DNA of 38,729 bases from positions 1 through 38,729 of the forward strand of contig JAFGGH010000007.1 of assembly GCA_016930645.1 (NCBI GenBank), given 5' to 3'. Below, one piece after another: positions 30,756 to 38,682 of the stretch; the stretch's first letter is position 1; each line of letters starts with the position of its first letter. Origin of the DNA: Sedimentisphaerales bacterium. GTDB lineage: Bacteria; Planctomycetota; Phycisphaerae; Sedimentisphaerales; Anaerobacaceae. The translations under genes were made by a program, and so were the position numbers. The notes beneath the pieces are model-generated. The model worked only from the letters and a program-made list of their open reading frames with translations, had not been told where the DNA came from and did not search any database.

Positions 30756-31230
30756 CACGAAAACACAAAACCACTAAAGCACAAATGAGCTTAGAAAAAA
30801 ATGAATTCGATAAAATATCCGATAAGGAAGAAGATGTCGCAGAAAAAATAGTTGATTCTGTCTATGCTGTTCACAGCACTTTAGGTCCGGGACTTTTGGA
30901 AAATGTTTACGAGGTGTGTTTCTGCCACGAACTAAATAAAAGAGGACTTTCATATAAACGCCAGGTTTTTGTTCCAATCGAATATAACGGCATCAAATTC
31001 CACGAGGCTTTCCGTCTCGATGTTCTGGTGGAAGATTTGGTTATATGTGAGCTGAAAGCCGCAGGAAAAAGCAATCCGGTCTGGAAAGCTCAGGTGCTCA
31101 CATATCTGAAGTTGACTGGTAAAAGGCTTGCTTTTCTGATAAACTTTTCTCAGCCATTATCCAAACGAAGCATAAGAAGATATATATTATAATCTTCGTG
31201 CTTTCGTGCATTAGTGCTTTAGTGTTAAAT
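30753..31230. mobile_element. Repeat-bounded cassette carrying a GxxExxY gene
   Basis: The left array (30753-30787) strings AACACGAAAACACAAA and CCACTAAAGCACAAATG. The right array (31194-31230) reads in reverse complement as TTTAACACTAAAGCACTAATGCACGAAAGCACGAAG-type units. The ends are thus inverted arrays of one CACTAAA/CACGAAA consensus. The ORF start (30785) is the end of the left array, and the right array begins one base after its stop. Empty relatives are at 10170-10257 and 24755-24841. Transposase and target duplication are not seen. Confidence 0.5.
30785..31192 (+). CDS. GxxExxY protein (PD-(D/E)XK nuclease-like)
   Basis: A 135-residue full-length GxxExxY protein. The eponymous motif is GLLENVY near residue 38, preceded by VDSVYAVHSTLGPG. 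Nuclease-like residues follow: D in FRLDVLVEDLV and the E-x-K of CELKA (near residue 90). The end KLTGKRLAFLINFSQPLSKRSIRRYIL is the usual C-terminal helix and strand. The family is related to PD-(D/E)XK nucleases, with no established function. The ATG lies within the repeat and no good ribosome site precedes it. The neighbours ispF and cysS belong to one plus-strand run, which it interrupts. Confidence 0.9.
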   Translation: MSLEKNEFDKISDKEEDVAEKIVDSVYAVHSTLGPGLLENVYEVCFCHELNKRGLSYKRQVFVPIEYNGIKFHEAFRLDVLVEDLVICELKAAGKSNPVWKAQVLTYLKLTGKRLAFLINFSQPLSKRSIRRYIL

Positions 31231-31254
31231 GGCTGGCTTATGAAGGATTAGATA

Positions 31255-32730
31255 ATGACTTTAGAGTTATATAACAGTTTAACAAGGCGGAAGGAAGAAT
31301 TTCAGCCTTTGCATAAAGGCAAAGTCGGAATGTATGTCTGCGGTCCGACGGTTTACGGCCATGCGCATCTCGGCCACGCTAAAAGCTACATCAGCTTCGA
31401 CATGCTCGCAAGATACCTTCGTTATCTCGGCTATAATGTTACTTATGTTCAGAACATTACTGATGTAGGCCATCTGACCGACAACGCCGACGAGGGTGAG
31501 GACAAAATAGCAAAGCAAGCTGAAATAGAAAAAAAGCACCCAATGGCAATAGCTGAGTACTACACTAAAAGCTACTTCGACGATATGGACAGGCTCAACT
31601 GTCTCCGCCCCGATATCAGCCCGCGAGCGTCAGGCCACATAATCGAACAAATCGAGCTTGTAAAAAAACTGCTCGAAAAAGGATACGCCTACGAAGTAAA
31701 CGGCTCGGTCTATTTTGAGGTGGCAAAATTCGCCGAATACGGCAAGCTCTCAGGCAGGAACGTTGATGATATGCTCGCAGGCGCGCGGGTCGAGGTCTCA
31801 CAAGAGAAAAAGAATCCCGCCGACTTCGCCCTCTGGAAAAAGGCCGAGGCTAACCACATTATGCAGTGGCCGAGCCCCTGGGGTATGGGTTATCCCGGCT
31901 GGCATCTCGAATGCTCGGTAATGGCCAATAAGTATCTCGGCGAAACAATCGACATCCACGGCGGCGGACTCGACAACAAGTTCCCGCATCACGAATGCGA
32001 AATCGCCCAGGCCGAAGCCGCAAACGAAAAGCAGTTCGTCCGATTCTGGCTGCACAACAATATGGTTACCGTTGACAGCCAGAAAATGAGTAAAAGTCTC
32101 GGCAACTTCATCACCTTAAAACAGGTCTTCAGCGGCGCCCACGAAAGATTGACACGCGCCTACGAACCGCTTGCCGTAAGGCAGCTTGTTCTCAACAGTC
32201 ACTATCGCAGCCCGCTCGATTTCTCCGATGCGGTGCTGTTCGCCGCACAGAGCGGTTACGAAAAAATATCTCAATGCGTTCAAGCCGTCCGCAAACAATT
32301 AGCCGATGCCACGGAAGGTGAAATCGGAAAGGAGCTCGCTGAAGAACTGGAAAGTATAAAAACCAAGTTCGAAGAGGCTATGAATGACGACCTTAATACA
32401 TCGGTGGCCTTAGCTTCAATGTTCGAGCTGGTCAGACTGACAAACAATCTCCTGGAAAATACAGATACCAACAGTGCGACGCTTACCGCGATAGATAATA
32501 TGTTCACAAAACTCGGAGGTGATGTCCTTGGAATAGTAAAAGACGAATATCAATCAGCCGGTACTGATGACAATTTACTCGACGGCCTTGTCAAGATGCT
32601 CATAGAACAAAGAACTATAGCCCGTCAGGTAAAAGAATTCGCCGCCGCCGATGCGATTCGTGACCAGCTCGACGAGCTTGGCATTACTCTCGAAGACGGA
32701 AAAGACGATACAGCCTGGAGGCGAAAATAA
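31255..32730 (+). CDS. cysS: Cysteinyl-tRNA synthetase
   Basis: A class I aminoacyl-tRNA synthetase of 491 residues that charges tRNA-Cys. Zinc and adenylate motifs: [24 protein letters not shown] (residues ~26-50; HLGH is the HIGH-type motif and C29 is a zinc ligand), [40 protein letters not shown], and [12 protein letters not shown]. The C-terminal anticodon-binding helices are present ([20 protein letters not shown] and the end WRRK). It is full length. It lies between two GxxExxY cassettes: the first ends 24 nt upstream and the second begins directly after its stop. Confidence 0.97.
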   Translation: MTLELYNSLTRRKEEFQPLHKGKVGMYVCGPTVYGHAHLGHAKSYISFDMLARYLRYLGYNVTYVQNITDVGHLTDNADEGEDKIAKQAEIEKKHPMAIAEYYTKSYFDDMDRLNCLRPDISPRASGHIIEQIELVKKLLEKGYAYEVNGSVYFEVAKFAEYGKLSGRNVDDMLAGARVEVSQEKKNPADFALWKKAEANHIMQWPSPWGMGYPGWHLECSVMANKYLGETIDIHGGGLDNKFPHHECEIAQAEAANEKQFVRFWLHNNMVTVDSQKMSKSLGNFITLKQVFSGAHERLTRAYEPLAVRQLVLNSHYRSPLDFSDAVLFAAQSGYEKISQCVQAVRKQLADATEGEIGKELAEELESIKTKFEEAMNDDLNTSVALASMFELVRLTNNLLENTDTNSATLTAIDNMFTKLGGDVLGIVKDEYQSAGTDDNLLDGLVKMLIEQRTIARQVKEFAAADAIRDQLDELGITLEDGKDDTAWRRK

Positions 32731-33264
32731 TTATTAGACACTGATTAACTTAATATATTAAAAATTATTAGACACTGATTTGCACAGATTAACACTGATT
32801 ATAAATAGAATGAGTAGTGAATACAAATATAGCGAACTATCAGAGAAAATTATAGCAGCCGCATATAATGTTCACAAAGAACTCGGGCAGGGTTTTCTCG
32901 AAAAGGTTTACAAAAACGCCCTTGCCATAGAACTTGAAGAGAACGGTATTAAATGCAAAGTGGAAGTCCCCCTGACAGTAAATTATCATAACAGAGCAGT
33001 CGGTGAGTACTACGCTGATATAATTGTTGATGATAAAATCATTGTTGAAGTAAAACGAAGAGTGTTTGGATAAAATCGTTGCAAGCTGTGTTAATCTGTA
33101 TAAATCTGTGTTAAAGATAGTCTAAAAAAAGAAAATCGATTGCTCTTGTTAAAAGCTGTCAGGCAAGGTATTGATTTTTTTAACTTTATAAAAAATCTGT
33201 GTAAATCAGTGTCAAGATTTTAAAGATATAATTGTTCAATGTTAACCAGTGTCTAATAAAAAAG
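32731..33264. mobile_element. Repeat-bounded cassette carrying a truncated GxxExxY gene
   Basis: Left end: TTATTAGACACTGATTAAC (32731-32749) and a second TTATTAGACACTGATTTG (32766-32783) with CACAGATTAACACTGATTA (to 32801). Right end in reverse complement: TTATTAGACACTGGTTAAC (33242-33260) and GACACTGATTTACACAGAT (about 33195-33213). The two ends therefore match as imperfect inverted repeats of about 75 bp in the same order. An internal CTGTGTTAATCTG array follows the gene (33087-33112). The element fills the whole spacer between cysS and ruvC. No target duplication is clear. Confidence 0.6.
32810..33073 (+). pseudogene. Internally shortened GxxExxY protein
   Basis: Reading from ATG 32810 gives 87 residues: SSEYKYSELSEKIIAAAYNVHKELGQGFLEKVYKNALAIELEENGIKC, with GFLEKVY as the family motif, and YYADIIVDDKIIVEVK carrying the Asp and the E-x-K. 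It then ends at once with RRVFG. Normal members continue for about 40 residues and finish in an RR-hydrophobic tail (the other copy ends RRYIL). This looks like an internal deletion joining the E-x-K region to the normal C-terminal tail. The gene may be dead. An upstream TTG at 32780 lies in the repeat. Confidence 0.75.
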
Positions 33265-33270
33265 GATAAA

Positions 33271-33750
33271 ATGAGAATACTCGGTATCGACCCAGGCCTG
33301 GGAACATGCGGCTACGCGGTAATCGAAACAAAGACAGGTACCGAGCAGCTCATCGAAGCCGGCACTTTCCGTACCGATGACAAGCTGGCCCTGGAAAACC
33401 GTCTCGACCAAATCGCTCAGGATTTCGCTGATATTCTCGAAAAGCTCAAGCCTGACATCGTCGCCGTCGAAAAATTATACTCGCACTACGCTCATCCCAA
33501 TACCGCGATACTAATGGGCCACGCAAGAGGAGTTATCCTGCAAAAATGCGCAGAAAATAACATTGAGGTAAAAAATTTCAGCGCTACAAAAATAAAAAAA
33601 TCAATAACCGGTAACGGCCGGGCTTCGAAAGAGCAGATACAAAAGGCAATAAAGGTATTAATGAAACTGCCCGACCTGCCCCAGCCGCCCGACGTCGCCG
33701 ACGCCCTGGCTGCGGCCCTGTGCTGCGCTAACTCGATGGTCTCTCTATAG
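33271..33750 (+). CDS. ruvC: Crossover junction endodeoxyribonuclease RuvC
   Basis: RuvC resolves Holliday junctions as a dimer together with RuvAB. The protein is 159 residues from ATG 33271, slightly shorter than the usual ~170. The catalytic acids are visible: D7 in RILGIDPGLGTCGYAV, E in AVEKLYSHYAHPNTAILMGHARGV (about residue 67), and the paired aspartates of PPDVADALAAALC near the C-terminus. AAAGGA lies 4 nt ahead of the ATG and directly after the right end of the truncated GxxExxY cassette, so that repeat forms part of the leader. ruvA and ruvB are not in the window. Confidence 0.95.
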   Translation: MRILGIDPGLGTCGYAVIETKTGTEQLIEAGTFRTDDKLALENRLDQIAQDFADILEKLKPDIVAVEKLYSHYAHPNTAILMGHARGVILQKCAENNIEVKNFSATKIKKSITGNGRASKEQIQKAIKVLMKLPDLPQPPDVADALAAALCCANSMVSL

Positions 33751-33766
33751 GAACAATTTTATCAGA

Positions 33767-34141
33767 ATGGCAAAGGTCCAAAAAGATAACTCAAAGCAAT
33801 TCGCCCTGGCCGCCGCGAAAATAGCCGCAGACTGCCACAGTGAAAACACTATAGTGCTGGATTTGAAAGGCAAAAGCCCGGCCACCGATTATTTTATTAT
33901 CACCACCGGAACAAGTAACCGGCAAATGCGCACCGTCGCCGATGAAATCAGCGAATTAGCCAGGGTAATGGAAATGACTCGCTTCGGCAGAGCCGGCTAT
34001 GAGCAGGGCAGATGGATACTACTGGATTTTATCGATGTCGTTGTGCACATCTTCGATGCCGAGTACAGGGACTATTACGATTTGGAATTGCTCTGGGGCG
34101 ACGCTAAAAAACTAAAATTCCAAACCACAGATTTTTCATAA
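33767..34141 (+). CDS. rsfS: Ribosome silencing factor RsfS
   Basis: A 124-residue RsfS (RsfA/Iojap) protein, which binds ribosomal protein L14 and blocks subunit joining during starvation. Signatures: NTIVLDLKGKSPATDYFIITTGTSNRQMRTVADEI, then EQGRWILLDFIDVVVHIFDAEYRDYYDLELLWGDAKKL, including the conserved W-DF-D-VVH-F and the YYDLE-LW-DA region. Length is normal. It is 16 nt downstream of ruvC and likely cotranscribed. It is the last gene of this plus-strand run; a repeat-rich spacer follows. Confidence 0.95.
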   Translation: MAKVQKDNSKQFALAAAKIAADCHSENTIVLDLKGKSPATDYFIITTGTSNRQMRTVADEISELARVMEMTRFGRAGYEQGRWILLDFIDVVVHIFDAEYRDYYDLELLWGDAKKLKFQTTDFS

Positions 34142-34590
34142 CTGCATAAAGCAGAAAAAACATAAAAGAAATGACTTAAATTGGGTTTCCCCCCACAGGC
34201 AGGTAAAGATTGGGTTCGTTTTGGCTTCGTTTGGGGCATTGGCCGGATGGATTATTTATTATGTGATTCGCTTCATGCTGGTGTTGTTTATGGCAAATTT
34301 GACCATTATCGCCTCGTTGACACGTTATGTATCCTTCCAAAAGAAGAAAAAGGGACATTGTACTTTTTAAGTAACGTTATAAATTGCAGACTAAATAATA
34401 CGTGGTAAAAAAAGAATATGCGTAAACTATGCCGGTATAAAGAAAATGGATTTCAGTTTTCCATCTTTGCTACACTACGCCGAGACAGGTCGCAGGAATG
34501 ACAAATGCACCGCCCACAGGTGACGGTGCTAATCGTGTGCAAACTGACAACATAGGTAACAGAATATGCTAAGGACATGGGTAACATCTG
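34142..34590. other. Gene-free region of about 450 bp between rsfS and the ABC-F gene
   Basis: The short frames at 34176-34358 (minus) and 34181-34408 (plus) look meaningless, the former encoding NEP-type repeats. Reverse-complement relatives of the AACCCAAT repeat lie at 34180-34235. A direct repeat, ACATAGGTAACA (34550-34561) and ACATGGGTAACA (34575-34586), is 25 bp apart. No other structure stands out, and no rho-independent terminator is obvious. Confidence 0.45.
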
Positions 34591-34818
34591 TTAATTATGT
34601 TTGTGTTCGTAGGCGCGGTATAAAAGTTCCAGATAATCTTTCTTTTCGGCCATTTGCTGTTGCAGGCGGGCGAATTCTTCCGGCTGTTTGTAGATATTCT
34701 CATCGCCGAACCGCTCGGTGAGTCCAGCAATCTGCAGTTCGGTTTCTTCAATAGCGTCGTGGAATTTAGTTTCGTCCCACATCGCAAATTGTTTCAGCTC
34801 CGAAGGAGTGACTTTTCG
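34591..34818 (-). pseudogene. C-terminal coiled-coil of the ABC-F protein beyond an in-frame TAG
   Basis: Directly after the ABC-F stop (TAG, 34819-34821) the same frame stays open for 75 codons: RKVTPSELKQFAMWDETKF, then HDAIEETELQIAGLTERFGDE and QQQMAEKKDYLELLYRAYEHKHN. This is the C-terminal coiled-coil domain expected at the end of ABC-F/Uup proteins. The internal ATG (34782) has no well-placed ribosome site. The domain would be lost unless the amber codon is read through or is a sequencing error. Confidence 0.8.
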
Positions 34819-36546
34819 CTATTTATGCCTTTTTGGCTTTTTTGTTTTATCTTTCTCCACAGCGTCTTGCTCGGCCTGTCTTTTCTGTAGAATTTCCGTG
34901 TATCTGCCGACCGAGCCGATGACAAGTTCGAATCGGCCAAAAGTTTTTTTGCCGAATTTATCGACACCAAGAACAAGTAACTGGTCAACCGTTTTGTCCA
35001 AAAAAAACCTGTCGTGACTTATCACAATAATAGTGCCGGTGTAATTTTGCAGAGCGTTTTCGAGGGCCTCGATACTCGGTATATCGAGATGGTTGGTCGG
35101 CTCATCCAGTATCAGAATCTGCGGCGCAGCCAGTACGAGCTTGCACAAGGCAAGGCGGTTTCTCTCGCCGCCGCTAAGCTGTGATATTTTTTTAAAAACA
35201 TCTTCACCGCTAAATAAAAATGCACCGAGCTTTGAACGCATATTCTCGGGCAAAGAATCGGGCAGTATTGACGATGCTTCTTCTAAAACCGTGTTGTCTT
35301 CGTTTAATTCGGCGCCGGCCTGGTCAAGATAGCCGACAGACAGGTTTTTCTTCATTGAGATACTTCCCGCTGTCGGTTTGATTTTGCCAAGTGCTATTTT
35401 CAAGAGAGTAGTCTTTCCGGCTCCATTAGGCCCTATGATACCGAGGCGATGACCGGTGAGGACTTCAAGATTCAGGCTTTCAAACAGCGTCAGCTCATCG
35501 TATTTCATTGACAGATTATTGCAGGTCAATACAGCTTGTGAACGTTTAGATTTTTGTTCGACTTCGGCGAATTTGAAATCGAGCTCATTATCGCTTTTCG
35601 GTTTTTCCAAGAAGTCGGGATTGTTCTTTAGCAGCTTATTTAGTTGAGTTTTTCTGCCGCGTGCGACCTTGCTCATCCCTTCCTGGTCCTTGTTACGGGC
35701 TATGAAGTCTCTCGTCCGCTCAACGAAATCGACCCGCTGGGCGTGTTGCCTTTGTCGTTCAAGGTCGCGCTTTTGTTTTTCCTGTCGGAAGTTACTGTAA
35801 TTCCCGGGGTAAACGTCGGCTAAGCAATTGCGGATTTCGACTATTTTTGTTACTAATCTGTCCAGCAGGTAGCGGTCGTGGCTTACAATTAATGCAGCGC
35901 CATTGAAATTGCTGAGATAATTTTCCAGCCAGATAGTAGCGTCCCAATCGAGATGGTTTGTCGGCTCATCAAGCAGCAGCAAATCGGCATCAGCCAGCAG
36001 GACCTTGGCAAGACCCAGTCGTGATTTTTGCCCGCCGCTTAGCAGATGTGTTTTTACATCAATAAATTTATCATCGACGCCAACACCTGCGACAATTTCT
36101 TTCATCTTGTTTTCAAACCTATAGCCGCCGATAGATTCGAATCTGTTAAGCAGCCTGTCGTATTGTTTCATAGCAGAGGCAAGCCCGCCGCGGCGGGCAA
36201 GCTCTTTGCCGCTGTATTGTTCCATTTCTTCCGCAAGCGAATGTATCTCATTTTGCGTCTGAAGAATTTCATCGGCGCCGGCGTGAAGCTCCTGGCGGAC
36301 GGTTTTATCATTGTCGAAAGACGGTTCCTGCGGCAAATAGCCGATAGTGATGTTTTTTCTCATGTGGATATTACCTTTATCTGGCAGTTCTTTTGAGAGG
36401 ATTAGCTTCAAAAGAGTGGTTTTACCGCACCCATTAGGCCCGACAAGACCGACCTTCTGCTTCGGATAAAGTCTCAGCGCCAGGCTGTCAAAGATGGCCT
36501 TACGCCCGAACTGTATATGAATATCATTTAACGAGACTATTGGCAT
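34819..36546 (-). CDS. ABC-F family ATPase, interrupted near its C-terminus by an amber codon
   Basis: A 575-residue soluble protein with two tandem ABC domains and no membrane segments, typical of translation-associated ABC-F factors. Domain 1: Walker A GPNGCGKTT, signature LSGGQKSRL, Walker B LLLLDEPTNHLDWD. Domain 2: Walker A GPNGAGKTT, signature LSGGERNRL, Walker B ILILDEPTNHLDIP. Between them is the charged linker (REKQKRDLERQRQHAQRVDF) expected for P-site-reaching family members. The protein ends KKPKRHK and then a TAG; the reading frame continues without shift into a coiled coil, so the gene (34591-36546) would encode about 650 residues. WYL regulator and ABC-F are on the same strand. 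Confidence 0.93.
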   Translation of the reverse strand: MPIVSLNDIHIQFGRKAIFDSLALRLYPKQKVGLVGPNGCGKTTLLKLILSKELPDKGNIHMRKNITIGYLPQEPSFDNDKTVRQELHAGADEILQTQNEIHSLAEEMEQYSGKELARRGGLASAMKQYDRLLNRFESIGGYRFENKMKEIVAGVGVDDKFIDVKTHLLSGGQKSRLGLAKVLLADADLLLLDEPTNHLDWDATIWLENYLSNFNGAALIVSHDRYLLDRLVTKIVEIRNCLADVYPGNYSNFRQEKQKRDLERQRQHAQRVDFVERTRDFIARNKDQEGMSKVARGRKTQLNKLLKNNPDFLEKPKSDNELDFKFAEVEQKSKRSQAVLTCNNLSMKYDELTLFESLNLEVLTGHRLGIIGPNGAGKTTLLKIALGKIKPTAGSISMKKNLSVGYLDQAGAELNEDNTVLEEASSILPDSLPENMRSKLGAFLFSGEDVFKKISQLSGGERNRLALCKLVLAAPQILILDEPTNHLDIPSIEALENALQNYTGTIIVISHDRFFLDKTVDQLLVLGVDKFGKKTFGRFELVIGSVGRYTEILQKRQAEQDAVEKDKTKKPKRHK

Positions 36547-36608
36547 TTAGACATTATACACAAAAATGCCCCCCTGCCAAATGAGGCCGATGCCGTGAAA
36601 GATGTGAC

Positions 36609-37580
36609 CTATATTTTTTCGTTTAGTTCGATTATTTTTTTTGCTGCTGTTACGATTTTCTTGCGAAGTGCTTTCGGTGCTAATATTTGTACCTGGTCGC
36701 CATAGCCGAGTACCCACCAGCTTATTTCGTTTATGCCGTCCACGCGGAATTGCAGTATTACCGAGCCATCATCCTGCCAGTCGGCATGCTGAGTGCTGTG
36801 CCACTGGACTTCGGCGACATTTTGCGCGACCTTCGGTAAAAAGCGTAGCTTGATGTCGTACAGTCTGCCTTCGGGTATCATAGACCACGCCCTGCCGAAA
36901 TATTCGTGCAGGTCGAAATCGTCTCCATCTATAAACCGCTGACTGGTAAGCTCAAGCTCTTTGATTCGATTGAGTTTGAAAGTGCGTATGCTTTTATAAG
37001 TTTCCGAATATCCCAGAACATACCATGCTCTCTGGTTGTAAAGAAGATGATATGGGCACAAACGGACGTCTAAATCTTTATTGTCATAAAGCGAATGATA
37101 TAACAGCGTAACTTTTATTTTATTGGTTATTGCCTTCTGTAACTGTGCGAACAGCTTGTCGAGAGTTCCAAGTGGCGCCTGCGCGTTTGGATAAGTAGAG
37201 ATATATTTCATAGCCGTGTTGCAGTATTGGCGAATCTTTACGGGCAGGTTGTTTTCGATTTTCAATCCCGCAAGGAGCGCCGAGTGCTTGAACGGCAGTT
37301 GTATTTGGTTTCTGGCTTTGTGTACGAGCATCAACAGGGCCAGCGCCTCCTGCAGGTTGAGGTCAATAGGCGGAAGAAAAAACTCAGGGTCGATGGTATA
37401 TCCCTGTTCTTTCGGGTCGTAATGGTAAGGTATGCCGATTGCCTCAAGCTCATTCATATCACGGAATACTGTTCGCCGGCTGGTGCCGAATGTCTCTGCC
37501 AGCTCGTCGGCGGAGTATTTTCGGCCTGACTGCAGGGCGGTAAGTATCTTCATTACGCGGGTAATTTTGCTTACCTTCAT
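36609..37580 (-). CDS. WYL domain transcriptional regulator
   Basis: A 323-residue regulator. The N-terminal winged helix-turn-helix is ITRVMKILTALQSGRKYSADELAETFGTSRRTVFRDMNELEAIGIPY (residues 5-52), of the HTH_11/DeoR-like type. The C-terminal half is a WYL-type ligand or nucleic-acid sensing domain: VTLLYHSLYDNKDLDVRLCPYHLLYNQRAWYVLGYSETYKSIRTFKLNRIKEL, followed by a WCX-like end (ISWWVLGYGDQVQILAPKALRKKI). GGAGAG precedes the ATG. It is 62 nt upstream of the ABC-F gene and diverges from argB with a 204-bp spacer. Its ligand is not predictable. Confidence 0.9.
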   Translation of the reverse strand: MKVSKITRVMKILTALQSGRKYSADELAETFGTSRRTVFRDMNELEAIGIPYHYDPKEQGYTIDPEFFLPPIDLNLQEALALLMLVHKARNQIQLPFKHSALLAGLKIENNLPVKIRQYCNTAMKYISTYPNAQAPLGTLDKLFAQLQKAITNKIKVTLLYHSLYDNKDLDVRLCPYHLLYNQRAWYVLGYSETYKSIRTFKLNRIKELELTSQRFIDGDDFDLHEYFGRAWSMIPEGRLYDIKLRFLPKVAQNVAEVQWHSTQHADWQDDGSVILQFRVDGINEISWWVLGYGDQVQILAPKALRKKIVTAAKKIIELNEKI

Positions 37581-37784
37581 AGTCTCTCCGATATTTTAAT
37601 GTCGATATTGCCCCTGCCTGCTTTTTCCCTTCGCCGGGCACAGGAAACCATAACGCCATTATGTCCCCGGTCTGTATATGATAACCGTAAATCGCATTTT
37701 CGGTCAAGTGAATTTCCTTGACGAAGTTCGGCATCGCCAATAGACTGAACAGCTTGCTGAAATCCGTTTTATCAGGGGATACCG

Positions 37785-38660
37785 GTGGAAAAAGCTATTG
37801 CAAAAGCTGACAGTTTGATTGAAGCGATGGAATACATTCGCCAGTTCCGCGGCAGGATTGTCGTGGTGAAGCTCGGCGGAAGTGTCCTCGATGAGCAATG
37901 TCTGCGCGGCAAACTGTTGACTGACGTGGCCTTTATGTACACCGTCGGAATCTGGCCTGTCATAGTGCACGGCGGCGGCAAAGCGATTACAAGGGCGATG
38001 GAAAAAGCAGGTCTGGAGACGACGTGGGTTCAGGGTCGCCGCTACACAGACCAGAGGACTCTTAATCTTGTTGAGCATACCCTGGTTAATGAAGTGAACG
38101 CCCCGATTTGCAAAGCGCTTGATGAATTGGGATGCCAGGCAATGGGTTTGCACTCGCTAAGCAGTTGTGCCTTGTTTGCAGAACCATTGCGGCTCAGCGG
38201 TGAAAATGGCAGAAAGATTGACCTGGGTTTTGTCGGACAGGTCAACGACGTGAACTCCGAGCTTTTGAAGACTCTTTGCAGCACCGGTACCATCCCGGTA
38301 ATCGCTTCTGTTGCGAGCGACAAAAAAGGCGGCAAGCTCAACGTCAACGCCGACAGCGCCGCCGGAAAAGTTGCCGCAGCCGTTGCCGCAGAAAAGCTTG
38401 TTGTTGTCAGCGACACCCACGGAATACGCTCGGACGTTAACGATTCGGACAGTACGATTTCGAGTGCCAATGAGCAGCAGATAAAGAAAATGATAGATGA
38501 CGGCATAATAACCAGCGGTATGATGCCCAAAGTCGAATCGTGTCTGACCGCAATCGAAGGCGGTGTCAAAAAGGCTCACATCATCGATGGCAGAATACCA
38601 CACTCGCTGCTGTTGGAGATTTATACCGACAAGGGTATAGGCACACAGATAATAAGATAA
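37785..38660 (+). CDS. argB: Acetylglutamate kinase
   Basis: A 291-residue ArgB that phosphorylates N-acetylglutamate in arginine biosynthesis. Signatures: RIVVVKLGGSVLD near residue 25, VIVHGGGKAITRAMEKAGL (the GGGKAI form of the substrate glycine loop), IPVIASVASDKKGGKLNVNADSAAGKVAAAVAAEKLVVVSDTHGI, and IIDGRIPHSLLLEIYTDKGIGTQI at the C-terminus. Length is normal. The GTG start (37785) is preceded by AGGGG at about 6 nt. It diverges from the WYL gene. The stop is followed by GGTTGCG-type repeats at the window edge. Confidence 0.94.
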   Translation: MEKAIAKADSLIEAMEYIRQFRGRIVVVKLGGSVLDEQCLRGKLLTDVAFMYTVGIWPVIVHGGGKAITRAMEKAGLETTWVQGRRYTDQRTLNLVEHTLVNEVNAPICKALDELGCQAMGLHSLSSCALFAEPLRLSGENGRKIDLGFVGQVNDVNSELLKTLCSTGTIPVIASVASDKKGGKLNVNADSAAGKVAAAVAAEKLVVVSDTHGIRSDVNDSDSTISSANEQQIKKMIDDGIITSGMMPKVESCLTAIEGGVKKAHIIDGRIPHSLLLEIYTDKGIGTQIIR

Positions 38661-38682
38661 AATGAATGTATCATTTAAGTCG

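Noticed and set aside
33074-33240. Possible CRISPR-like array of CTGTGTTAATCTG units
   Set aside because: Units are irregular and degenerate with no uniform spacers, and no cas gene is present. They fit a low-complexity repeat array.
34176-34408. Short frames on both strands after rsfS
   Set aside because: They overlap each other, contain the same NEP repeat words and have no recognisable domain or ribosome site.
34819-34821. Amber codon reassigned to an amino acid genome-wide
   Set aside because: Other genes in the window end at TAG with further stops close behind, or with neighbours starting immediately, so TAG acts as a normal stop.
37459-37740. 93-residue minus-strand frame ahead of the WYL gene
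   Set aside because: It overlaps the WYL coding region in another frame and the divergent promoter region, and shows no family features.
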